This document shows positions 32,465 through 44,405 of a stretch of DNA of 57,500 nt, piece by piece. A program made the position numbers and the translations under genes. The stretch comes from Neocallimastix lanati (nom. inval.) (taxonomy: Eukaryota; Neocallimastigomycota; Neocallimastigomycetes; Neocallimastigales; Neocallimastigaceae), in NCBI GenBank assembly GCA_016946835.1, contig JACVTC010000235.1, positions 1 to 57,500 of the forward strand, written 5' to 3'. Each line of letters begins with the position of its first letter. Position 1 is the stretch's first letter. Under the pieces are notes generated by a model that was given only the letters and a program-made list of their open reading frames with translations, did not search any database and had not been told where the DNA came from.

Positions 32465-33230
32465 TTCGCCTGTCAAACTTAATAGTTATAAAATAAAAAA
32501 ATTCTCTAATATAATTTTTGTCAATTCAGAAACTAACATTTTTAGTTAGAACATTAGCTAACATGTCTCATGTATTAATGTATTCTAAAGCAATTCTTTT
32601 GTTTTTAATGTGATCTTGATTGAAATAAACTTTTATATTTATATGTTTTAATTCTGAATTTAATTGATCATTTTCAATGGATATTTAACCTGATGAATCG
32701 TCAGTAAAATTATTTTATTGGTATGTTAAAATTAAATAATTCCAGTAAGATGTTTCTAATCCATAAAACCTTTTTTAAAATTAAGCAGTACTGATGTATT
32801 CTGCTTCCATTGATGATTTTATATCCTTTTGATCTCCTCCAAAACCAGAGCCTGAAAAAGCTAAAGATTCTCCTGTTCTTATGTATGTTATTTTAAAAAT
32901 TTTTAGTAAAATTTAAATATTTTAGAATGTTCATTACTTTATGCCAATCAGATATTATTAGATTTTTTAGCATTTCTAGCTTCTTTATTAACTGTATATT
33001 CAATATCTTGGGGACTACATTTTGATAAATATATCAAAGATCCCAAAGCGCTTTTATAATTTTTTTTTTTCAAAAGGTGTTTTGTTTTCATTTATAATAT
33101 CTCATGTACAGAGAGTTTTCGCCTTACAGGTGTTAGTAATATTAAATTTTGATAAAATGCATTCAATATAATTTGTTTGTGACATTGAATATTTGTAACC
33201 ATTATTTTCAATTTTTATCATAAAAATATA
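32465..33230 (-). pseudogene. Decayed Ty1/copia pol (end of RT and RNase H)
   Basis: Minus-strand translation in shifting frames gives the copia C-terminal pol signatures in order: SQTNYIECILSKFNI (end of RT); YKSALGSLIYLSKCSPQDIEYTVN (connection, compare the family's Y.SA.GSL.YL...PDI.Y.V); SSMEAEYIST (RNase H TEAEY motif); then ELKHINIKVYFNQD and LANVLTKN (family KHIDI.YHF and ADILTK). At least five stops and frameshifts interrupt it, so it is dead. The motif order is specific to Ty1/copia, not Ty3, elements. After its end a G-rich GACAGGCGAA would be the purine tract, with the LTR starting at 32464 on the minus strand. Confidence 0.8.
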
Positions 33231-34640
33231 ATTATAAAAATTATTATTATCATATTTTTACTTCATTCAAATAATTATTTTAAAAAGTATAAAAAGGATA
33301 AAGTATTACTATATTTTAGTTATTTCTCTTTTTCTTACGACTTTAGAAAATTCTGAAAGAATAATATATATTTAAAGTTTAAATAATAAATTTAAAATAG
33401 TTTAGAATAAATAAATTAATACTTTATATAATTTACAAATTGTAGTGTTTGAAAATGTTTTATAATTAATTTTTATGATTTAGTATTTTATAGTTAGTGT
33501 TTAATATTAAACACTAATTTTAAAACACAAATAGATTAATTAGTTTAAATATTAGAAGGATATTAATTAATTAGTTTAATTATTTGGTTCATTTTGGGAT
33601 ATTTTGGGATATTTTAGAATATTTTATTTTAAATTATTTAAAGTTATTTTAAATTATTTTAGATTAAGATTGTTAGATTAATTTAAAAATAATTTAATAG
33701 TTAATTTAAATTTAGAATAAAGAATTGCATATAAAGTTTTCTTTAATCATTAGAATATTATTTTTTATTATTAAAATCTTCAATTCTTGTACCAGATATA
33801 CTAAAGGGTAAACCTAAAAACATTATTTTAATGATATAATTAAATAATTTGTTACGTTTTTGGTTTGATTTGAGTTATATTGGTGATGTTAAGATATGTT
33901 ATTAATATTATTGCCATAATTAAGATTAATACTAAGAATTAATACTATTGTTATATTTTTCATACATATTACAATATTACTAATACCAAGTTTATTAACT
34001 TAATATAACTTATTAAATTAATTATAGCAATAGTATTAATTCTTTAGTATTAAACTTAATTATAAGAAGAATAATTTTAGATTTAAATTTTTATTCATTG
34101 CAAGTTTTTTTACATAACATATATAATATAAATTAAAAGTTAAAAATAAGCAAATAGTAATAATTATATATATATATATAATTATTAAAATCATAGAAAT
34201 CAAAAGAATAAATTAATATATAATAAATAATTTTGATATTAGTATATTAGTAGATAATTCTAATAATATAGACAAAAATTATTAATCAAGTAATAATTAA
34301 AAAATTTAAAAAATACATTAATGAATATTAATAAATCATAAATAAATTAAAAATAATAATAATAATAATAAATAAATAAATAAATAAATAAACAATATAA
34401 TAATTCAGATAAAATCATAATTGTCAGTAATAATAAATTAATATTTATAATATTACATAAATAAATAAGGTTACACTTTTTTTTTTTAAAAAAAAAAATA
34501 ATTAAAATATAAAAATATAATATATTTCTAATTAAATAATAGTTAAAAATAGCAATATAATAATAATTCGATAATTAATTATTAATAATAAAAATACAAT
34601 ATTAATAGTTAAAAAGTTTTATTAATATTTAAATTGTCAA
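33231..34640. other. AT-rich stretch with a 24-bp palindrome
   Basis: No gene. A perfect palindrome TTAGTGTTTAATATTAAACACTAA-type sequence lies at 33494-33517. GCATATAAAG near 33730 and the Cys/Thr-rich CTTGTACCAGATATACT near 33790 look like an LTR promoter and R region, but no boundaries could be set. Confidence 0.4.
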
Positions 34641-34659
34641 TTTTAATAGAACTAAAATA

Positions 34660-34840
34660 ATTTTGAGAAAAATCGTGCTTGAAAATCTCAGCAATAATAT
34701 GTATGGTTAGAGTGCCAATGCTGAATAAACAGTAAGGCTGTCCAGTAGGGATTATATCCACAAAATGTTGTGACTACCTTAATATTTCCATGTCTTGAGG
34801 AGGCCATAGGGTGGTACACATAGGAAATAAAAAAAAAATA
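34660..34840 (+). other. GC-rich island, possible SINE or non-coding RNA
   Basis: About 150 bp of near-balanced composition (GTATGGTTAGAGTGCC ... GAGGAGGCCATAGGGTGG) in a 10-15% G+C setting, ending in an A-rich tail (34829-34839). TGGTTAGAGTGCC loosely recalls a pol III A box, but no convincing B box follows. No open frame. Identity unknown. Confidence 0.35.
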
Positions 34841-34975
34841 ATTTTGATAAAAATAAAAATATGAAGCATTAATTTAAAGATTTTTTAAAACTTTAATTAA
34901 AACCCAGTGAGGTATCTAATCCATAATTAGTAAAGCTTGAATATAATTAAACCTATAATATAAAGGTTATTGATG

Positions 34976-35079
34976 TTTAGAGTAATAAAAGTTAATTATA
35001 GTTTGAATATAATTTAGAATATAAACTAAAGTGTATTCTATATTATATTCAAACTATAATTAACTTTTGTTACTCTAAA
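34976..35079. repeat. Foldback element: 46-bp inverted repeat with 12-bp spacer
   Basis: Arms 34976-35021 and 35034-35079 match at 44 of 46 positions (TTTAGAGTAA... against its complement). It would form a long hairpin as DNA or RNA. It could be a MITE-like foldback or the source of a small hairpin RNA. Confidence 0.85.
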
Positions 35080-35138
35080 TTTAAAATTTAGTATTTGATA
35101 AAAATTAAAATAGTATGGATTATACATATATTCTTTAG

Positions 35139-35180
35139 CAAATCTAATTTTTGTAAAACAATTAGATTTGAGGGGGGGAA
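35139..35180 (+). promoter_or_regulatory. Hairpin and polypurine tract before an LTR
   Basis: A perfect 11-bp hairpin (35139-35149/35160-35170, 10-nt loop) is followed directly by AGGGGGGGAA (35171-35180) and TGTCAGAATATG, a classic purine tract plus LTR start. Confidence 0.6.
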
Positions 35181-35487
35181 TGTCAGAATATGTGAATTAA
35201 GTATAATGTATTAAAATGTAATGTATTATAATATATATATTTATATAAAATATAATAAGACAAATGAAAAGTATTACTTGACGTTTCCGTTTAACACGCT
35301 TTATATTAATATGCCGTCTTATAAACCCGATGGAGTACATTTTAATATGTTATTGGTTAAATTATAATTATATTTTATTAATTATATTTTATTTTTTAAA
35401 TTAAATGTTAATCCAACTTCATGTGATAAGTTTACTCTTCTTTGAATTTTCTTTGAGTGTCTGTCCTCCATTATTACTTAATAACAG
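35181..35487 (+). repeat. Probable 3' LTR (end uncertain)
   Basis: Starts TGTCAGAATATGTG after the purine tract. The start resembles that of the copia relic LTR (TGCTAGAATAC). The end is guessed at AATAACA near 35487. The interior upstream (33.7-35.1 kb) shows no pol motifs, so the element is non-autonomous or decayed. Confidence 0.4.
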
Positions 35488-35608
35488 TTTAATGTATGTT
35501 ATTTAAATAAAGGGTAAAAAAATGAAATACAAAAAACATATCTTTTATATCATCAGAATGGCATATTAAAACAAAATAAAATGCAAAGGAAAAGACATTA
35601 AAGTTTTT

Positions 35609-35643
<35 letters not shown>

Positions 35644-36912
35644 TGAAAAATTTCTCATAAAAGGAATAAAGTAAGAATATGAATAATATAGAATATATAT
35701 ATAGATTTTTACATTATTTGAAAAATGTTAATTTTTAAAAGTGTAAATTCTTACTATTTTAATTTAATATGTTAGAAATAATATGTAGAAATAATATTAG
35801 AATTATACTTTTAGTAATCTTTAATAATATTATTTTATATAATATTTAATAAATATAATATTTAATATATAAAATTTAATAAGTTAAATAATATTAAATA
35901 ATAAATTGAATAATTTTTATAAAATAGAATAATAATTATTATATGTAATAAATATAATTAAAAAAATGAAATATTACCCTACTCTATATATAAAGTTATA
36001 TATTCAACTTATTTTATTAATATTTGTAAAATAATATAAAATGATTAGAAATGGTGTTAAATAAAATGATAAACTTTATTTAATATTAGGATAGCAAACT
36101 AAATAATAACAAGATCGTAAAATAATAAAAAATAATATATAAATAAACATATTAATTAAAATCAAATTCGTTCTTATAAAATTGTTTATATTTAATTGAA
36201 CCCTTATAATTTTAAGGAAATTTTTATTATAAAAATATTAGTAAAATTACGTTTAATGAAAAAAAAATTAAAGTAGGATCCATTGTGGTAATCTATATAA
36301 TAAATAAATATATTAATATATATATAAATATTGACTAAAGCTTTTTTTATTATAAAATCATCAAAAAAAAATAAAATTAAAATTATTTTCTTATCTCCAA
36401 GGTTTAATTTTTCACCAAAATTTTTTTAATAGCTTACTATAATAGTTTTATTATAATATCATATATATTCAATAACAACCAATTAAGCAAAAAATATAAT
36501 ATATATAAAATAATATGAATATCCATGAAAATAGCATTCATGGAAAAGTATTATAAAAGCAATATTAATTATTGTTAAAAATAATTAATACAAATATATA
36601 ATGTTTAATATATTATAAGAATAATACTGTTATTAGTATTTCGAATATTAGAATCGAGAATCAATTTTATAGTTAGTTTTAAAATAAGTTTTATTTAATT
36701 TGTTTTATTATTTAGTTTATTTTATTATGTTTAAATATAATTTATTTCAAAATAAACTATATTTTTTATATTATTTTTTTAATGGTTATTTATATAAGTT
36801 TCATAATATTAATTATTATACTTTTCTACAATAGTTAAATAAAGTTTTATTAAATTTCACTATTCATTAATTTAATATAATAAAAGTTTAATATATAAAT
36901 TCATATGCCGTT
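35488..36912. other. AT-rich stretch, no gene seen
   Basis: Low-complexity A/T sequence with a 30-nt A-run (35610-35639). No open frame, repeat or RNA gene could be supported. Confidence 0.6.
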
Positions 36913-37262
36913 TAATTTTTTTTTTTTTTTTAATTTAAATTTAAAAATAATATAAATCAGGAATATAATTTTTTTTTTATTTAAATTTAAAATAATATAA
37001 ATCAGGAACATAATTTTTTTTAATTTAAATTTAAAATAATATAAATCAGGAACATAATTTTTTTTAATTTAAATTTAAAAATAATATAAATCAGGAATAT
37101 AATTTTTTTTTATTTAAATTTAAAATAATATAAATCAGGAACATAATTTTTTTTAATTTAAATTTAAAATAATATAAATCAGGAACATAATTTTTTTTAA
37201 TTTAAATTTAAAATAATATAAATCAGGAATATAATTTTTTTTTTTTTTTTAATTTAAATTTA
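36913..37262. repeat. 47-bp tandem array, seven copies
   Basis: Seven units, each a T-run followed by AATTTAAATTTAAAATAATA and TAAATCAGGAAYATAA. The ATCAGGA core is invariant and the only GC-bearing part; T-run length varies between units. Confidence 0.85.
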
Positions 37263-38108
37263 ATTTAAATATAATATTAAATTATAGAATTGAAGTACAG
37301 AGAGCACTATATAAATGTATTTAATTCTTAATATAGTATTAGTGTTAAATTTTTTTTTATATCAGTAAATATGATTATTATATAGTAATAACTAAGAATA
37401 ACAATAAATAATAATTTTGTGACAAGTAAATATTAATTATTACGTATTAATTTTTAATATAAAGTATGAGACGCTTTATTATTTTTTTTATTAGTTTAAC
37501 TATTAATATTAAGAAATAAAAGCATGAATTGTAATGAATAATAAAGTACTAATTCTAATCTAACATTATATTAATTAAAATTTTTCCAAAAAAAAAGTCA
37601 AAAAATGTATTTATATACATCTTCAGGAACTGAAAATCTTAATTCGCTTAATAAATTTATTTCTATAAAGAATAAATTATTTATAAAATATTTATAGATG
37701 ATCATTATGTTTTCTATCTTTTTTAAATGAACAAAGATAATTTTACATTATTTTTAATATATAATGATATTTTTAATATTTATTACTCACTTTCTTAATT
37801 TTATTATATATATATATATATTTGAAAAGATAATTAAAATTATTTAATTTTCTCGTTTTTCTTTGTATCTATAATTTTAATTAATATTAGTATTATTCTT
37901 TGTTAATTAAAACTATCAAATTATAATTCATATTAATGAATATAAATATATATATTTATGTATATATTATATATATAAATGTATTAAAAAATAAGATTTA
38001 ATTTAAAGATTTTTAAACAATGAGAAATATACAATATATTATGTAATCTTACATTCGTATAATTCTAAATTTTTTTTTTATAAAAATTATTTTTTTCAAT
38101 AAATAAAT

Positions 38109-38147
<39 letters not shown>

Positions 38148-40072
38148 GATAATAATAATGATAATAATAAATATTAATAATATTAATAATAAATAATTTT
38201 AATATTAATAATATTAATAATAAAAATTTATTTTAGTATAATTCTAATTAGATTTAAAAAAAATTTAAAGAATTTATATATTAATAAATATAATAACTAC
38301 TTTATTATTGATTTAGAAAGAGTTAAAACAAAAAAAATATATAATTTGAGACAAATTAAAAATTATAAACTTATTTCTTATTTTTTATTTTGTTTTTTTA
38401 TTTTATTGTAATATAATTTATATTTAACAAAATAATATATACCTAATTTTTTATAAAATTTTTAAGTGTTATATTAAAGTATTATAATTTTATTCAATAT
38501 AAAATTATTGACGATGTATGAATACGTAATTAAAAAGCTTCATTTTTTAATTTTTTAATTATATAATAAAAAATCAATTTATTTTTTTTTAAAAAAAAAT
38601 TATTTTGTTAAAAATATTACCAATTATATTTATTATGAAAAAATTCATTATTTTTGGAAATATATTGGTTATAGTTCATATATATATATTATAAAATTTT
38701 CAATTAAGATAATATTAATCTTGTAATTAATATATATATATTTAATGATAAATAATATGACTATTGATATTTTATTTGAATATGATATAGAATGAAACTT
38801 TAAATAATAATAAATTAAAATAAATATATTAAAGTTATATAGATTATAAGTATAAAATTATTAAATAGTTAATAGTAAAAAAATTTATATTAATAAAATT
38901 ATAAAAATAACTTGTAAATGTAATTGTTTAGAAATGTTAAATACTTTAGTAAAAATTATTGTTTATAAAGATTACTTTAATTTAGATAACTAATATAAAT
39001 AGGAATATAAAATATTTATTTAACGAAATGTTACTAATTGTCCAGTAAAATTAGATAATAATAAAAAGAATGTTTAAAGGTTACTAATTAGCCTGTAAAA
39101 TTAGAAAAGTTTAGTAGAGGTTTACTAATTACCTTAAGAATTAGTATTATAAGTTTTTATAATAAATAATTAATAACATAAAAGGTTATAAAATAAATTT
39201 ATTTCTATTGAATGATTTTAATTATTTTCTTATAAATAATTTTATTTAGTATATTAGATAAAGATGGGAAACAAGATATATACCATACTTTATCAAATAA
39301 TTATGATTAAATAAATTTGATTTTGATTTTCTATAATAAAATATATTATTAATTATATTTAATAAAAAATTATGCTATATATAAAAGAAAATAAAAAAAA
39401 TACAATATAATAATTATTTTAAATATTTTTTATATAAAGAATTATAAAAAAATTATAAAGTATTATTTAATTATTAATTAAATGACATAAAAATGACATA
39501 CCTATTATTAAAAATGACATATCCAATTAAAATAATTGAAAAAAAATAAAAGGAAAATATTTAAACTTTATATAATGGATAATTTTTATTATTTTAAGGA
39601 ACAAAACATAAATAAAACAATTATTATAGTAAATAGAGTTTAATTTAATATTCCTATAATCCGAAATTAATTAAAAATTTAATTATAATAAATTTTTTTT
39701 AATAATCTAAATTTTATTATTATTATTATTTTTTTTTTTTTAAAAAAAAAAGAACAATATAAAATTGTATACATTTTTATATATATATATATTTATAATA
39801 TAATAATTCATATTTACAAAAATTAATTTATTCATAAAGATATATCAATTTTTATATTAATTAACAATTAAATATTAATATAAATATTAATGTTCAAATA
39901 CTGTATTATTTATATCACAAAAGTCATATATAAGTAATCATTTAAGATTTTATTGGTTATATTATTGCATAGTTTATAGGAATGATTGTTAGTACAATTA
40001 TATATATATATATAAATTTAATTATTTTTTCTTTTATATTTTAATCATCAAACTTTAATAATACTTTTATTT

Positions 40073-40110
<38 letters not shown>

Positions 40111-40160
40111 ATATATATAGAGCAGTAAAATTCTCTTCTTTTATTTTAAATTTTAAATTA

Positions 40161-40191
<31 letters not shown>

Positions 40192-40520
40192 TTTTAAACT
40201 TTTTTTTGATAAAAAAGAAAAAAAATCATATAATTGTAGGTATTTATTTAATTGTTTAAGATAATTATTAATTATTATTATGTTTATTTAATACAGTTTA
40301 TATAATTTTTTTGTACTGATATATATTAAAATTATTCTATTGTTAATTCTATAAAAATAAAATTTAATCTTAACTAATCAAATTTATATATTTTATTTTT
40401 AATTACATAAAAAAATTATAATATAAATAAATTAAATAATAAATAATATATATTTAAAATAGAAAAAAAATAAACTTATTTAAAAAAAATTAAAAGTTTA
40501 AATAAAAAAGAAAATATAAA
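37263..40520. other. AT-rich stretch upstream of the esterase gene
   Basis: No gene seen. Scattered TA-dinucleotide runs, A-runs (38121-38147, 40075-40107), and three short similar segments with TTACTAATTRSCC at 39028-39135. The last hundred bases before 40521 are A-rich, as is usual for promoters in this DNA, but no distinct element stands out. Confidence 0.5.
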
Positions 40521-41660
40521 ATGAAGGGAAAATTTTTTAATCTTTTATTGGTATTAGCCACAACTTCATCTTTAATAGCTGGAACTGTAGCTGCTCCTGA
40601 TCCAAATTTTCATATATATTTGGCTTTTGGTCAATCTAACATGGAAGGACAAGGTCCTATTGAGCCTCAAGATAGAATACCAGAAAAACGTTATCAAGTA
40701 CTTTCAACTTTTGGTAATTGTGACGGTCGTGAAGTCGGTAAATGGTATGATGCAGTTCCTCCTCTTGCTAGATGTTTTGCTAGAGTTGGACCAATGGATT
40801 ATTTTGGTCGTACATTAGCTAAAAAATTACCAGAAGAAATTAAAATTGGTGCAGTCATTGTTGCTGTTGGTGGATGTAGTATTCAACTTTTTGAAAAAGA
40901 TAACTATATGAATTATAAATTAGAAAATTATATGGTTGATGTAGTTAAAAACTATGGTGGTAATCCTTATAAGCGTTTAATTGATGTAGCTAAATTAGCT
41001 CAAAAAGATGGTGTCATTAAAGGAATTCTTCTTCATCAAGGTGAATCTAACAATGGTCAAACTAACTGGCCCTATCGAGTTAAAGCAGTCTATGAAAATA
41101 TTCTTAATGATTTAGGATTGAAAGCAGAAGAAGTTCCGCTTCTTGCTGGTGAAGTCGTTCAAACAAGTGAAGGTGGTCAATGTGGTGGTATGAATAAAAT
41201 TATTAATACTCTTCCCAATGTTATTCCAACAGCTCATGTCGTTTCATCAGTAGGTTTAAAACAACAAGGAGATGGTTATCATTTTTCAACGGAGGCTTAC
41301 CGTGAATTTGGTGAACGTTATGCTGAAGAAATGTTAAAAATTCTTGGTGATGTTAAAGTCATTGATACATCTGATAATGATAGTTGTTGGTCAGAAGCAT
41401 TAGGATATTCATGTTGTACTAATTCATCTTCTCCAGTAGTTTATACTGATGATGATGGTCAATGGAGTGTTGAAAATAATGAATGGTGTGGTATTTTGAA
41501 AAATAATTCTTCTAATCATTCATGTTGGGCTAATACTCTTGGTTATCAATGTTGTAATACCTCTAATTGTAGAAATATTATATATGAAGATAATGATGGT
41601 CAATGGGATGTTGATAATAATCAATGGTGTGGTATTACATCCGAAAATAAAATTTGTTAA
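40521..41660 (+). CDS. Secreted cellulosomal acetyl(xylan) esterase, CE6-type, with two fungal dockerins
   Basis: 379 residues, intronless. Residues 1-25 are a signal peptide (hydrophobic core, cleavage after TVAA). Residues 29-278 form an SGNH-type esterase domain: GQSNM with nucleophile Ser39, HQGESN at 172-177 and DGYH with Asp251 and His254 completing the triad, as in carbohydrate esterase family 6 (acetylxylan esterases, also annotated 'sialate O-acetylesterase-like'). Two C-terminal fungal dockerin modules follow (about 285-325 and 333-372), each Cys-rich with SCW, GY.CC, DGQW and WCGI motifs; they would bind scaffoldin cohesins. Likely role: removing acetyl groups from xylan at the cell-wall-degrading complex. 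Composition (about 37% G+C) contrasts sharply with its surroundings. The ATG follows AAAATATAAA and precedes a proper signal peptide, supporting this start. CE6 is known from bacteria as well, so horizontal origin is plausible but not testable here. Confidence 0.93.
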   Translation: MKGKFFNLLLVLATTSSLIAGTVAAPDPNFHIYLAFGQSNMEGQGPIEPQDRIPEKRYQVLSTFGNCDGREVGKWYDAVPPLARCFARVGPMDYFGRTLAKKLPEEIKIGAVIVAVGGCSIQLFEKDNYMNYKLENYMVDVVKNYGGNPYKRLIDVAKLAQKDGVIKGILLHQGESNNGQTNWPYRVKAVYENILNDLGLKAEEVPLLAGEVVQTSEGGQCGGMNKIINTLPNVIPTAHVVSSVGLKQQGDGYHFSTEAYREFGERYAEEMLKILGDVKVIDTSDNDSCWSEALGYSCCTNSSSPVVYTDDDGQWSVENNEWCGILKNNSSNHSCWANTLGYQCCNTSNCRNIIYEDNDGQWDVDNNQWCGITSENKIC

Positions 41661-42257
41661 ATTTAAAACAAAAGAAAAAAAACAAAAATAAAAATAAATA
41701 AATAAATATTAAATATTAAATTATACATTTACTCAATAAATTGAAGAAAAAAATTAAAAATTAAACTTTATAGTTTAATATCGAAAATAGCACAAAATAA
41801 TTAATATATAAAAGTTATAAAATAAATTGAAAATTAAAAAAATAAAATAAAATAAAATAAAAAATTTAAAATTGTTAAAAAAATTAAATACTATTAAAAA
41901 TAATGAAATTGATTGATAAATATATATTATTTTATAAACTCTTTTTAAAAATATTAAAAAAAAATTATAAAAATTTTTATATGAAAAATTATTATGATTA
42001 GTTTTACTATATAACTATATTAACGTCATTTATTGTGATACTCCTTTAATAATTTTAAATGTAATCCTATTAAATTTGATTCAATTTTTCTTATATATAT
42101 TTCAATATATCAAACTTTTTATTTTAAAAAAATAAAATAAAAATACTAATAAAACTGTATTGTAATTATATAAAATAAAATTTAAATTTCTTTATAAAAT
42201 TTTTTATATTTTATTTTATTTTTCTACTATACTTTATGAAAGAAACCCTTAATTTTG

Positions 42258-42292
<35 letters not shown>

Positions 42293-42529
42293 ATAATAAT
42301 AATAATAAAAATATAAAAATAAAATAAAATAAAATTAAAAATTATTAATATGTTCATTTTTTTATATTTATAAAATTTTTAATTTAAATGTCCAAATAAA
42401 AATAATTAAAAATTGTCCATCTTACTTTTATTTTAATATATATATAAATATATATATATATTTTTCATATTCTATTCTATTTTATTTTATTTAATTTTAT
42501 TTAATTTCATTTTATTTTATTTTTTTTTA
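41661..42529. other. AT-rich 3' flank of the esterase gene
   Basis: A/T-only sequence with AATAAATAAATA just after the stop (likely polyadenylation context), a 35-nt A-run (42259-42290) and short AAT repeats. No gene. Confidence 0.5.
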
Positions 42530-42780
42530 TGTTATTCAATCAGTACTTTATATTCATATTCTACTATTTATTTTATTTTATTTTATTTTATTTTATTCAA
42601 TCTGTACTTTAATAATATTTATATTCTACTATTTTTTTATTTTATTTTATTTTATTTTATTCAATCTGTACTTTAATAATATTTATATTCTACTATTTTT
42701 TTATTTTATTTTATTTTATTTTATTCAATGTGTACTTTAATAATATTTATATTCTACTATTTTTTATTTTATTTTATTTA
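42530..42780. repeat. Tandem array of about 62-bp units, four copies
   Basis: Each unit has TTATTCAATCTGTACTTTA, then ATAATATTTATATTCTACTA, then TTTTATTTTATTTTA. The first unit is shorter and slightly diverged (CAATCAGTACTTTATATTC). Confidence 0.85.
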
Positions 42781-43184
42781 TTTAATTTAATTTTTGTTTT
42801 TTTATAAAGAAAAAAAATATAATTCTTAAATATTTTCTTTTAAACCAAAATAATAATAAATAAATAAATAAATAAATTTTTTTATTTTTTTTATATTATC
42901 TTTATTTTTATTATTTTTATTATATTTTATAATAATTTATTATTTATTTTATTTTCTAAATATATTTATTAAAATAATAATTATTATTCTAAATTTACAA
43001 ATTTTTGATACTTTTATTTTTAAATTTAATTTACTTTTATAAACTATTTTTTTCTTATTTCTACTAGATTGAGGAAACCAAATACTATAATACTATAATA
43101 TTATTTAATAAAATTTATTAAACCAATTAATTATATTTTTATAATAATTCTATTTAAATAAATATTAATCATAATATATATATA

Positions 43185-44405
43185 GTAATCTAATGAACAA
43201 AAGCCTGAAAAATATAAAGAATTAAAAAGTTAGGATGAACTATTTAATATTAATAATTCAAAAGAATTCATATATCATATTAAAAACGATGACATAAGAA
43301 AGTAGATTAACAAAGAATTTCTTATAATAAACGTTATTGAAAGAGTTGGTTTGGAGATATTAATAATCAATATCATTAAAAATTTTACCCATATAGAAGA
43401 ATATATTCTTCAATTTCTTAACACATATAAAAATAAGAAATATTTATCAACAAATCAATTTCAAAATATGATTATTACAGAAAAGGAAAAAATTAAACAA
43501 ATGATTGAGGGACTCCTTTACGTCAGTCACAATAAATATGATATTGTTAAATGTCTGGTGGAAAATGATGTAAAAATAAATATGGTTTGGTTCCTTTATT
43601 TTATGTTTGTGATTATTTAAATAATGAAATGATTCATTATTTAATAAATAAAGGAGCCGATATCAATGCTAAAAATAGTAATGGTCAGATCTCTTTGCTT
43701 TTTGTATACCGGAAAAATAAAACAGATATGATAAATATTTAATAGAGAATGAAGAGGAAATTAATACTAAAGATAATTGTGAAATGCCACCTTTGTTATT
43801 TCTATTTTATATATATTTTTATATTTTTAAGAAAGTGTAAATTCTTTTTTTAAAATTAAAAAAAAAAAAAACATCTATAGAGTGAAGAGTATAGTTATAA
43901 AATTAATTTTAAAGTTCAACCTGAAATATTTAATCATTTCAACAAAATAATAAAATATATAGTAGAAATTAAAGACGAAGCTAATGATTTGGGCAAAAAT
44001 GTGATTATCTTTTTATATTTTGTAGTTAAAATTGATAATATTGAAATAGCAAAATTAATGATTGAAAAAGGAGCAGATATTAATTTTAAAGACTCTGAAG
44101 AAATGGCCTTTTTGAATTATGCAAAAAGAAAAGAAATAATAATTTGAAATGTTAAAATATATAGTAGAAAAGGGAGCAGATAATAATGTTAAAGATATTA
44201 ATAACAGAACAGATTTTCATAATTATGCTATCATGGTAATGATAAAATGATAAAGTTCTTAGTAAATAGTGGAGCCGATGTTAAATCCAAAGATAAAAAT
44301 AAAAGACTCCTCTTCATATTTTATAGTATGAGAAAAAAGTATGATCATATACAATATTTAATAGATAATGAAGTAGATATCAAATCTACAAATAATCAAG
44401 GGTAA
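43185..44405 (+). pseudogene. Decayed ankyrin-repeat gene, paralogue of the gene at 45648-47227
   Basis: The translation follows the intact downstream gene through many stops and frame changes. The N-terminal region is recognisable (KYKEL, DELFNINN, EFIYHIKND, then EEYILQFLN and LSTNQFQNMI against EEYIIQFLN and LSKSQLQNII). Ankyrin repeats follow, with EMIHYLINKGADINAK, IAKLMIEKGADINFK, KYIVEKGADNN and KFLVNSGADVKSK. The middle (about 43790-43900) is replaced by low-complexity sequence. An 89-residue open piece at 43351-43620 is only part of this. Clearly non-functional as one protein; it shows local duplication of the ankyrin gene. Confidence 0.8.

Noticed and set aside
34911-34922. GGTATCTAATCC, complement of the small-subunit rRNA word GGATTAGATACC
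   Set aside because: Only 12 bases match; flanking sequence has no rRNA similarity. Also does not extend to an initiator-tRNA PBS.
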